Assembly (NCBI GenBank): GCA_025769875.1
Contig: JAGFNK010000452.1
Coordinates: forward strand, 1-41,707
Length of the DNA stretch: 41,707 bases
Direction: 5' to 3'
DNA from: Russula earlei
Taxonomy: Eukaryota; Basidiomycota; Agaricomycetes; Russulales; Russulaceae
Made by a program: the position numbers and the translations under genes. The notes beneath the pieces were generated by a model. It made no database searches. It was not told the DNA's origin and saw nothing but the letters and a program-made list of their open reading frames with translations. Every line of letters begins with the position of its first letter. Positions within the stretch are counted from its first letter, which is position 1. Below, one piece after another: positions 19,614 to 29,190 of the stretch.

Positions 19614-21480
19614 TCAGCGTCCTCCTGTCGCCCAACCGTCAACTCCGTGGTGAGCAGTCCGGTTGGATATTGTGCGTCTCCAACTCTGCCCCCCCCCCCG
19701 GTCAAAATCTAATAGCATCACCTTTTTCCATGACAAAGGATGTTGGGCTCGCGTAGGTCCCCGTGGACGAGCCCGTGATTGTGGAAGGATTCCCATGAGA
19801 TTCCATAGGTCTTGAATCCGCTTGTCACAGAAAAGCGCTCGGTCTGGTGACGTATAGGGAGATTCAGATGGGAAAATGGGTTCCATTGGCAGTGGCGAAC
19901 CAACCTCCTGGGGGTCGCTCAAAGCCGAGAATCTTTGGGGCACGAAACTCGTGCAGTTCGATCGAGTACCGTTGCGAAAACCTCACAAAGATTTCTTTGC
20001 CTTTTGGCAATGTACAGGTGGTGGTATTGTAGTCCTGCCTGTTGGGATAGAGCTTAACAATTCGAAATCGGAGCTTGCCAGATCGCGCTACGTCAACGCC
20101 GAGAGTTTGGTTTGGGGTTAGGGCCAGGATCAAGTGAGATCGCAGTGACTGCGTTGATGAAGAGCTCTGCCTCATCATCTATGCGTCGTGACAGATCCAA
20201 TGCGCCATAAAAGGCAGCATAGAGGTTCTGTCGATCATCATCATGGACGGCTGATGGGATACACGACAATATAGGGGTGAGGCTGACAGCGCCAAAAGCC
20301 GTGAAGAAAAATGACGCGGACATATGGACCTCGTACGCAAGTCAGGCTTGTACCATAGGAGACCAAGAGACGTTAGGCTTACCAACAACTGTCAGGCCGA
20401 GACACGGCACCCTCCACCGAAACGCCTTCCCTCGTCTCACTGTTGTATGAATCTGCGATTTGACGACATGGCTGAGGAGCTCGACGGCGGGTATCGATCT
20501 CGAGTCAGCGAGCTCGTTTGTAAACTCTACCTCGCACGATGCTGCGCCGTGTGGCCCGATAAAGTGACTATCCGATCGGCCATTGAGAATAGCGGCCGGC
20601 ATTAGGGATGGACAGCCACGGTCACGAAAGGCAAAAATGTTGTTCAAAGTCGCCAGGCCCTCGTCCCTCCGGCTGGCCTCATCCTTGTACAACTCGGTCA
20701 ACGCTTCAGAGAAAGAATGGACGGCCGCTTCCAGACGACCCCTCATCCTAGTCGGGGCGCGTGTATTATGCCGGCCTTTGAAGATGTCGTGAAAGTGACC
20801 GAAGCCTTTATATAGGAGGGGGGAGAGGAGGAACCACATCAGACACGGGACGGTCGTCCAGAATTCTTTTGAGTTGGGTTTCCTTGTATTGACCTGTAGC
20901 TGACCTGAGATGCCGCAATGGAATAAAGTGGATGCTGCTGAAGAAGAGCAAGATCGATCCCGTCATCCCGACGAGATCTCTCGCCAAGGACCGTTTCTGA
21001 CCGGATGAGTGTTTGGAACAGCACGATGGTGGGATAAATGGGGAGCGAGGAATGAGCATAATGTCATCAGCAACGCTCACATGGATTCACTGAGTCTTCG
21101 GAAGCTCGACAATGATGCTAATCGTCTTCAAGGACAATTAGCATCATTGTCAATTGAAGAAACCGGCGTCTGGAATGCGTCGGAGAGCGGGAGAGACGCC
21201 TTCAGCGGCTGTCCAACCTCCGCGGCTTGTTGAGCAGTTTGCGCAAGGTTCTCGTCATCAGATAGATTGAGATGATAGAGGACGAGTTGGCCGGTGTCAA
21301 CGTCTTTGAAGCGGTTAGGAAAAATGGCATTTTTCAATCGTCAACGGTCTCCGACTTGTCAATATCGAGTCGCCTAGTTCAATAGAATACACAAGCAGCT
21401 TGAGAATTGAGTGGTTATCGATAAGAGTGTGTATGACAAGTCGCGGATCGAGCCGTTCTACTTCGAGTCCTAGTAGGGCT
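19614..21480 (-). pseudogene. decayed Crinkler-type N-terminus plus kinase-like protein
   Basis: Read on the minus strand. About 21480-21160: ubiquitin-like Crinkler N-terminal signature in pieces (VYSIELGDS, DKSETVDD, then after a frameshift LKNAIFPNRFKDVDTGQLVL, PLKASLPLSDAFQTPV). About 20900-20360: linker and regulatory region (LKRILDDRPVSDVVPP, frameshift, KGFGHFHDIFKG, EGLATLNNIFAFRDRGCPS, GPHGAASCEVEFTNELADSR). 20320-20090: ILSCIPSAVHDDDRQNLYAA. 20178-19864: RFRIVKLYPNRQDY, FVRFSQRYSIELHEF, ILGFERPPGGWF. 19903-19640: catalytic loop HGLVHGDLREPNIL, then VMLLDFDRGG in a different frame. Catalytic Asp and Asn of the loop survive, but several frameshifts break the chain. Crinkler-kinase fusions are known in basidiomycetes and oomycetes and are thought to act in conflict or host interaction; this copy should not make a full protein. 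Confidence 0.7.
21108..21151. repeat. perfect 15-bp hairpin inside the Crinkler relic
   Basis: GACAATGATGCTAAT (21108-21122) and its exact reverse complement ATTAGCATCATTGTC (21137-21151) enclose a 14-nt loop. The related sequence near 19150 has only the first arm, which suggests the second arm arose here by an inverted microduplication. Confidence 0.7.
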
Positions 21481-22029
21481 TTCCTTGCCTTTCTAGGCAG
21501 CGATTGCATGTCAAGATGCTTTCAGATCGGTGTTAATCTATAGATAAGGCATGTATAAAGGTATACCAGTCGTCGTGGATTTACCCTCATCTGATGTAAG
21601 GATCCCCGTGCCTCTGGTAAAATGCTGCCGGGTCGGCCCAGGATACTGGAAGGGGCATACAAGCATATTTTAATCCATTTGCGCTCGCAAACACTATAAT
21701 ATATGCAATTTATTTCATTGATTGCGTGTAATGACGGGAACTTTCCGTGACATGAAAATGCGGCACCACCTTTACTGATTGTCACCGGGAAGATTTGAGT
21801 GGAAAAGATGACAAACTTGGTGAGGCGGGAAGCAGGTGAGACGGGAGGGTGCATACATGAGGGAATCGGCAAGTCCAGCTCGGAGGAAGGGGGATGGGAA
21901 GAGAGGTGAGAGGGGTGAGAATGAGAATAAGCCGACACAGAAAACGCACTGCTCGCGGGAAAACACAGTGAGCCACTCGAGGCCGAGCCTGTACCCCGCC
22001 CATCACTTCTGGAGGGCTGGACGACACAC

Positions 22030-22362
22030 GCACCCCAAGTTGGGTCACTGAGATAGACCACTCTTTCGCCGTTGACCTGGTAGTATTACTCAGGAGAAGT
22101 GTGGCGAGGTGGTTTGCGCAGGTCCCAGAGATCGTCGGCAAGAAAGTGTTGGGTCACTCGGAACAATATGTGAAGCATGCAGGTTTGTTTTGATGGGTAA
22201 AAAGCGACGGAGAGTGAGATTCCTCGGAGATGATGGCACACACCTTTTTCACCATGAACAATACCTACGGCGTGTCGTCGTCATCACGGTAGGCCCTGAC
22301 GCCGACGTTGACCTTCTGTGGGTAGGGGATCACTTGGTAGGCAGCGGTGAGCTTGAAAATGC
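22030..22362 (-). pseudogene. aspartate aminotransferase fragment
   Basis: Minus-strand reading from 22360 gives IFKLTAAYQVIPYPQKVN then VGVRAYRDDDD, close to the conserved N-terminal block of aspartate aminotransferases (usually IF-LTAAYK-D--P-KVNLGVGAYRDD--KPWVLPVV). Where the invariant Trp should follow Pro there is a TAG (22265-22267), then VLFMVKKVC. After a deletion of roughly 40 residues, 22135-22095 gives TISGTCANHLATLL, matching TISGTGANHL, and after a frame change VNGERVVYLSDPTWG (about 22085-22035). A splice acceptor GACAG precedes the first block. Everything after DPTWG, including the PLP-lysine region, is absent. One nonsense codon, a frameshift, an internal deletion and C-terminal truncation make this a dead copy; a functional gene presumably lies elsewhere. 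Confidence 0.75.
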
Positions 22363-22399
22363 TGTCGTCGCGCGCGCGTGTGAGTGTGCCTCGCTCAAT

Positions 22400-23400
22400 A
22401 TGAAGGGCTCAAGCGCACATCCCAGTCAGGGAGTGATGGGAAGAAGAGGGGGGAGAGGACGTCGCATGGGGAAAGCTAGTGAGAATTTGGGAACTGGCAG
22501 GTTTGGGAAAATGAGAAATACGCGAAAACAGAAAAAGAGACACGTCGTTCAACGCATGAAAATCACGCACAAGGGAAAACACACATCGCGTGCCATCAGG
22601 GTTTCCAGTGAGGGGGATTGACCCGTCGTGTGTGGAGGGAGCTTAGATAGAAGAGAGAAACCCACCAAAGCGAAAGAAAACCCGTTTCAGGGCACGAAAT
22701 GGCTGGTACATATTCGACAAGTGGGGACAGGTCCAGGGAGGCAGGTCAGTCATGCCAGAGGGTAAGGCCAGCCGTACTTGAGGGAACTGGCATGTGGGCA
22801 CAGAGGTAGTTTGGGACCATGGGGAAAGGAGTAATGGGAAGGACGGGAGAGGGAAAGGAAGAACAGGAAGAGAAGGTGGAAAACGTACTCAACTATCATA
22901 CTGTGGGTCACTGGGAACTCGGCAGTTCACCCGGGCTGGGTGGGTACATCACTGGCCTCACTAGTAAATGACTATGTAGCTGTATGCCCGATGACTGACT
23001 GACTAGTGCAGCCAACACACAGACCACAGCTTGGCACTCATATTGCCCGACAGGGTTTTGAAACGTGGGTATCGACGCGGCAATAGCAGTAGTAGCGGTA
23101 ACCATGGGCGAAGGGGGGCAACAGGGGGATGCGGACTGGGTTGTACTGTATAGATAAGCCTGAGAGAAGTGTGAACCCTGCAGGGTTCAGTCAGCGCCAC
23201 TACGCCGCTTTGTTTCAGCCTCGGTGCCTCACACTTTCAATTATGCTTGATGATGATAAGGGGCCAGGCACTGCATTCGAGCTCTCTCTTGACTCAACGT
23301 TCCGACAGTCGTCTCCATCCACGCCCCTTTTATACTCTCCCCTCCATTTCGATCCTTTCGTGAAGCGCAGGCGACCTCGCAAACGCCTGCAGACACAGAC
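22400..23400. other. no supported gene
   Basis: Purine-rich plus strand with scattered frames and no recognisable product. The last 300 bp are the upstream region of the PX-pseudokinase gene; no clear TATA box was identified. Confidence 0.4.
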
Positions 23401-23440
23401 CCAAAAATAGTGGGGGATTACCACCTTTCGGAACGTTCGC

Positions 23441-26318
23441 ATGATCACCACTGGCACTCAGAGACGCCATGTCCGGTCTGCCCGCAAACACGTCGCCGCC
23501 AAAGACGGCCCGTGGGCGGTGAGCATAGCAGAACATCGCCATGGCCCGTCTTCCTATACCATCTACTTCTACTGTGCGTATCAAACCGTTCACAGTGTTA
23601 TTCCTATCATCCAACTTCGCGAGCTTCGTCGGCTGACCGATCCTTCACTAGCGCCAACACGCAACCTCACGCTCAGCCGCTCTGCACGCGAGATTGTCGA
23701 GCTCCATTGCCACCTCCGTGATGCTTATCCGGGCATCCCACACCCAGCATTTCCCATCCATTTCGCGACTTCTTCCATCCCGCACGCGCTCCCGCGCCTC
23801 ACCGCTTTCGTCGGCAAGCTGACGAGAACCTGTAGCGAACCTCAACGGCCGCTCACGATGAGCCGCCTCAGCCCCGACCGAATTGTGGACTCAGGCTCCG
23901 CAGCTACAGCAAACACCGCCCTGTCATGGTACCTGACTGCGCTCTCGAATGATCCTTTCTTCCGTCAGGTGCCCCCTTGGAAGAATTTCGTCCGTGTGCG
24001 CACAGGGGATCTCGAGAGTGTGCCTAAGGGGCGAACCTTTGGTCCCGTTAGCCCCGATGTCCACGTACCAATGCCTGCCTCAAGCTCCAATGCCACTGAT
24101 ATCCAAAAGTCGCGCGCCTTGGACCGTGGGGTGCACTATGGCGTAGTGCGTGGACCACGAGGGATGGCCTCATCCGAAGACGGGTCCTCTCTCAATTCCT
24201 TACGCGAACACCGCACAAACAGCAGACACTCCGGGTCTACCTTGCGCGCTGACGAGAATGTCCCGTTCCAGGTACAGGTGTCAGACTTTGAGATTATTAG
24301 TGTGCTGGGAATCGGATCAAAGGCCAAGGTTCTCCTTGCACGCCACAAAAGTCGTTCGACCGGGTGTGTGTATGCCCTCAAGGTGGTCGCCAAGCGACGC
24401 GTACTTGCATATCAAGAGCTACGGTGCACTCTCACAGAGCAGGCCGTGTTGCGCCGCATGGTCAATGAGGGGATGAACTTGTTTGTGGTGAAACTTTGGC
24501 TGAGTTTCCATGATCATGAAAATTTATACATGGTCATGGTGTGTCCAGCATGCATGTGTATGCGCCCGCCTTGTGTGTTGACATGTTCTATTTCCAGGAC
24601 TTCTGCCCTGGTGGAGACCTTCGAACGCTGCTAGATCGCAAGGGCTGCTTGAGCCATAACCTCTCCCGTTTCTACGCAACCGAACTCGTTGAGGGTCTCG
24701 AGGGCCTGCACGCGGCAGGTATCATCCATCGTAACCTCAAGCCGGAGCACATTCTCATCGACAAGGATGGTCACATCAAACTATGTGGCTTCGGGAAGTC
24801 CAGGGAGTTCCGATGGGATGCCGCCTCCCCGGGCTCGCCAGGCTGGGCCAATGACAGTGATAAGGACAAGTCGTCATTGCAGTCGAATCATACCGACACC
24901 ACGAGTTCACTTTGTGGTACAGCAGCGTACTTCGCACCAGAAGTTATCAGGGGCTTGCCATATAGCTACGCGATTGATTGGTGGAGTCTTGGTACGATTC
25001 TGTACGAAATGCTGACGGGAATCGTGGGCGTCTTCCTTCTATCCGCCACAATCATCTATTGACACCTTCTCCTTCATACGGTAGAGGCCTTTCGACGCGG
25101 CCAATCTGCCTGACATGTATGATCGAATCCTCGAAGATGAGTTGCGGTTCCCAGACGACAAAATCACAGACCAACCTACGCGGAATTTCATTCAACGAGT
25201 AGGCTTCTAGTATTCCGTCTCGAGGTGGTGTCTTTGGCTGATCAGCACTTAGCTGCTGCAACGTGATCCAGCGTTGCGCCTCGCCGAGCCACAGATAAAA
25301 CGCCATCGTTACTTCTTGATGATGTACGTGTGTCCAATGAACTCGTGAGACCGTCGCTGACAGGAAATGTTTACTCCCTGAAGGGATTGGTCCGATGTGC
25401 ATTACCGACATCTGAGACGTTCGTGTGCCCCGTCCGACATGTGATATATTACTGACATTTTGCGCAGCCCTATATGTTCCTCCACTTGACCACTCAAACC
25501 CCAAAGATACTCAGAACTTTCACGAGGCTTTCCTCGGCATCAAGCCAGTAATTTGCGATGCATATGACCTGGACATGGAGCACGAGTGGAGGCGGACATC
25601 CTTGGAATCGACCGATAGTGTGGACACAATAGCAACATCCTTTCATCCTCACGGCTCCCCAGAGCACATACCCCATGACACCGAAGACGGCGACTATGAG
25701 GAGTATTCCTTCAAGGATCAGTATCCCGTCATTATCGGTGATGAGCAATGGGTCCCTGCAATGGAAAAGGATCAGTCGGGTACTGAGATCATCGAAAAGG
25801 GTGTCCCTGGGTTTGATGTCTCTTCCGAGCAAGCAATGGTCGAAGGGTTGCAAATGGCATTTCGGCTATCCACGCCCCCCCTCCAACAGATCTCTGCGTT
25901 CTCCATCCCCGAACCTCTTTCAGCTGACACCATCGCAACCCTAGCCTGTGGAACCCCTTCCGTGATCACTGATATCCCGATCCAGGCGCCAGCGCCACCG
26001 ACCCCATCAACAGACCGGCCAGGTGCAAACGCGGTGACGGCGGCGCTCTCACGCCACCTCACCGTCCCGATGCACATCCCGCGACGCCTCCTGCGAAACG
26101 TCAAACGCAGTCGTCACGAGTCGACAGTCGCTCCGGTGCCCGGCGACGTTCCGGACCGCAACGACGACGACGATTTGGAGGCGGTCCACGGCGAAGAGTT
26201 CGACAACGGTCCGCGGGAGTTGCCCAAGGTCGAAGGCGGGAACCACAACGGCCCGCGTTCGATCAAATCGGTCAGTCGTCTTGACTCTGCGGTCAGTGAT
26301 GGCCACCACCGGTACTGA
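23441..26318 (+). CDS. PX-like plus AGC-type protein kinase-like protein, predicted pseudokinase
   Basis: Exons 23441-23573, 23652-24538, 24598-25023, 25085-25198, 25253-25323, 25384-25418, 25468-26318; introns 78, 59, 61, 54, 60 and 49 nt, GT-AG, phases consistent; about 838 residues. Residues 25-165 resemble a PX (phosphoinositide-binding) fold: WAVSIAEHRHGPSSYTIYF, SRSAREIVELHCHLRDAYP, then NDPFFRQVPPWKNFVRVRT. The first intron is a multiple of three, so its removal is inferred from PX spacing. The kinase domain (about 253-560) has a degenerate Gly loop (GIGSKAKV), ATP-site Lys in YALKVVAK, catalytic loop HRNLKPEH instead of HRDLKPEN, GFG instead of DFG, but intact CGTAAYFAPEVI and DWWSLGTILYEMLTG. 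The AGC C-tail (DWSDVHYRHL, YVPPLDHSNPKDTQNFHEAF) is present. The last 250 residues are acidic and Ser/Thr-rich. Loss of catalytic Asp, Mg-binding Asn and DFG Asp predicts no phosphotransfer; a membrane-tethered scaffold role is inference. The start ATG is the first in frame and uncertain. Confidence 0.85.
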
Positions 26319-26712
26319 ACTGATGAGATGAACGGCCAGGTCTCAAAGGCTTCATTTTCCACGAGCCGGAGCAGCACCGCTCGTAGCAGATCCCGGGAGG
26401 GGTAGTCGGTGCACGACGGTGACAGACAGAGCCGAAGACATTCGGTCGCTGTTATAGGCCATGTATGACTTTATCGTGGCTTATGCATTTTTCTTGGCAT
26501 AGACCGTTGGCAAGTTTCGAATTGTCGACCAAGGGAGCATACTATACATCGTGCTTATTACCATGAATATGTCCAAATGCACAGGAGGAAACAAAATCTC
26601 TGGTCAACTGCTTCTCAACTATTGCAATGCTCAATGCCCGTGAGGGGATGGCCAACAACTCAGCTGAGATGATGGTAGTGTAGTGTTCTTTGGCTTCACA
26701 CCAGAAAGAGTC
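26319..26712. other. intergenic, transition to AT-rich repeat DNA
   Basis: 3-prime flank of the PX-pseudokinase gene. Base composition shifts to AT-rich from about 26460. No gene seen. Confidence 0.5.
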
Positions 26713-26732
26713 TTTGACATTTCATGGTGGGT

Positions 26733-27280
26733 TGTTAAGATCAGATTGATCTTATCTCTGACTCTTAGTGAAAGAGTTGCTTGATATAGTTCAAGCACTA
26801 GACTTCAATTCCTTTGATATTATCTCAGGAAGAATTGATGTAAGAGAAGAGAGGGACCTCTTTCACTTAGAGTGCTTCAATAGACTGTTATAGAGTTTTG
26901 ACAAGATAGTTGTTTCTTGTTTAAGAGAGTAAGTCGAGCGTAAGGCTCGACTTCTCAGTACCACAGACTATTTATATGATATCTCCACAACTACTGATCC
27001 GATTTGTACGAAACTTGGGGTGTACATAGCTGAGAACCAGTAGTATCCAAATACGTAGAGCGCAATTCGAGAATGTCAGGAATGACTCACACATGAGTCA
27101 TTCTTTCCTAGTATCTGTCATCAATCAGTAAGTAATGAGTAAGCCATTACTGATCAATCAGTAAGCAGATGAATGAGTAATCACTAAGCCAAATGAATAA
27201 GCACACATATGAGTAAACAGAAATGAGTCAGCGGAACATAGGTAAGCAGATGAGAATGAGGAGACACAAGAATCCTAACA
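26733..27280. mobile_element. solo LTR (548 bp) with TGGGT target duplication
   Basis: Begins TGTTAAGATC and ends AATCCTAACA (TGTTA/TAACA termini). TGGGT flanks both sides (26728-26732 and 27281-27285). Copy B of the host repeat reads straight through at 36070-36080 with a single TGGGT, so it is the empty site. A perfect 9-bp hairpin AAGTCGAGC / GCTCGACTT (26931-26953) precedes a TATA-like TATTTATATG. No internal region remains, so this is a recombination product of a full LTR element. Confidence 0.9.
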
Positions 27281-27423
27281 TGGGTTGAATTACCATAAAA
27301 AGTGATTGTGTTGGCAAGAGAATTGGGACTTCAATCATGCATTAACAGATGTAATTTAGTTATACAAGTGAGTTATTAATAAGATAACTCCATACCTTTT
27401 TCCCCTACCAAAAAAAAAAAGAA

Positions 27424-27765
27424 ATGCTATCACATTTCCCATTGATTGGTGTGCCATCTGCACCATCTGCCCATTTTGGCCTGAGTGCCCCTTACCTAGT
27501 ATCTCTCTCACGGAAGATCATATCATCATTGCATGATCTCACATGTAGCCTTGAAAATGCTAATCAAACAGTGGAGATTGTTGAGGCCACATGGGCCACC
27601 AAATACAGTTTGGCAGCCACAATTATTGCTGTTTTCAGCACACTTGGCACAGCACTTGAAACCACAAATTTGGTGCAAAAACCCCCTTCAACATGCAAGG
27701 TAAATATCTCCCTCATTTGTGCTTGGATTTCAACAGAACTTATATCCCCTGAATTGCCTCAATGA
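27424..27765 (+). CDS. conserved ORF fragment of repeat copy A
   Basis: 113 codons beginning MLSHFPLIGVPSAPSAHFG. The first 28 residues correspond to the frame at 36213 in copy B, with the same start codon after an identical A11 tract. The later part (QTVEIVEATWATKYSLAATI, then TALETTNLVQKPPSTCK) has no match in copy B and runs into a possible splice donor GTAAAT. Probably a transposon-derived protein remnant; function unknown. Confidence 0.4.
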   Translation: MLSHFPLIGVPSAPSAHFGLSAPYLVSLSRKIISSLHDLTCSLENANQTVEIVEATWATKYSLAATIIAVFSTLGTALETTNLVQKPPSTCKVNISLICAWISTELISPELPQ

Positions 27766-28507
27766 GGGCTATCTATCCTTATATTTTTCATGAGATTTGA
27801 GCAAGAATTGGTGAAGCTGGACTCAGGCAGCCTGGACGCATATGTTACACACATTACAACTAAACTTGGTCATTGATCTTTCTTATTTCTCCCTCAAAGT
27901 GCACCCAAAGGCTGTGTTGAGGCAGCCCAATAGTGTTTTTGACCCAAGAGGTTTTGTGTGCATGCAAGAGGTTTTGTGTGTATGCAAATTATGTCCTTGA
28001 GTCATAATCTGATCATCTCCATTGTCAGAACTCACTGTTGAACAATCCAGGTCAAGAGTGAGACAGAAGCTCAGAGACAAGTCGATTGAGTTTGAGAACA
28101 AAGTTGGTGAAGAGCATGGTCCAAACAAGTAGCAAGTACCAGAGAGGAACTGGTACTGGCTGTAAGAGATGGTCATGGAAGGAGAGGGCCAGAGTGTACT
28201 AGATAGGGCAGTCGCAAAGGAGTACCCTCAGTAATTAGAGTGCCACAAATCAAATGGACAGTCTGAAGACTGTCTGCTACTTTATTGAGTACTTATATAC
28301 TACAAGGGAACTGCTAAATAGAGAACAAGTCATAACCTTATTATCAAGCACAATTGATGGATGAGTAAGAGGTCAGAGTATGCTTAGTGAGCATGCTCAG
28401 TCATGCTCAGTAAGCTGCTGAGTAAGGAGGCCCCTAATGATGAGTAAGGGCCTTTAGTGTCCACATATTCACTGCTTAGTACATGTGCAAAGCATCTGAT
28501 TCATTTA

Positions 28508-28998
28508 TGTTGAGATTACCACTGCTTTGGGCAGTCTGATGTAATCACAGCCCAGTCACATTAACGTGTTGGCTCCCACAGACTGGGCACTCCTGGCTCA
28601 TGCATGTTGCTCACGCATTGGATCAGCCTGGACCGGCTCAGCTCAGATGCTGCAGTCTGCATATGTTACAATGATAAGTTAATTGATGACAATCGGTAGC
28701 TACTAATGACTGATCCTTTATGATACAAGTTGGTAGTTATGATTACTTTGCTTAGAGATGCTTTTGTGTATTTAAGAGGCACTCAATTAGCTAGATTGTT
28801 TCAGTCTTGTCTTACACAATACTGAAGTGAGTACTTACTGTTTCCTATCTTATCTATTGCATATGATCATGTGTTGTAGATATCTTTTGATAGGTATTAC
28901 TGAATTACAGTCTTGTCTTACACAATACTGAAATATCTTTTGATAGATCTTAAGGATCTTATCGCTGTTATCATAACCTGCGCCCATCTGCTTCAACA
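28508..28998. mobile_element. solo LTR (491 bp) with ATTTA target duplication
   Basis: Begins TGTTGAGATT and ends TGCTTCAACA (TGTTG/CAACA termini), flanked by ATTTA at 28503-28507 and 28999-29003. Copy B at about 38420-38430 has the uninterrupted ATTTTCTGTTAG junction, confirming the insertion. Inside, a 25-bp string CAGTCTTGTCTTACACAATACTGAA stands twice, about 108 bp apart, as does ATATCTTTTGATAG. It differs in sequence from the solo LTR at 26733, so a second element family was active. Confidence 0.9.
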
Positions 28999-29190
28999 AT
29001 TTACTGTTAGTTAGTTTAGGGCAAGTCATCTGAGGACTTGTGGTTTTGTCCAGGGAATAGAGTTGTCCATAAGGCTTCTTATATAGTACTATTAGGGTCC
29101 TTAGAGTTGGCCCTAATACTTCTACTAAGGTCCTTAGTATTGCCTTATAGTTTGTTCTAAGGTTATTAGAGTTAGTCTAATAATGTGTTA

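Larger units (their letters stand above)
26713..29190. repeat. repeat family copy A, carrying two nested solo LTRs
   Basis: Collinear with copy B at 36052-38620 in three blocks: 27286-27510 with 36075-36300, 28024-28502 with 37947-38425, and about 29003-29190 with 38424-38620. The short 26713-26732 block (GTCTTTGACATTT...GGTGGG) matches 36052-36074. Copy A is broken by solo LTRs at 26733-27280 and 28508-28998. Both copies hold an A11 tract followed by an ATG frame beginning MLSHFPLIGVPSAPSAH (A) or MQSRFQLIGVPSAPSAH (B). The family is unidentified; block 2 has LTR-promoter features on the minus strand (a TATATAAG box near 28300). Confidence 0.8.

Noticed and set aside
23469..23520. Alternative start MSGLPANTSPPKTARG for the PX-pseudokinase gene
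   Set aside because: It looks like a natural N-terminus but is in a different frame from the PX segment, and no usable intron connects them; kept only as a possibility.
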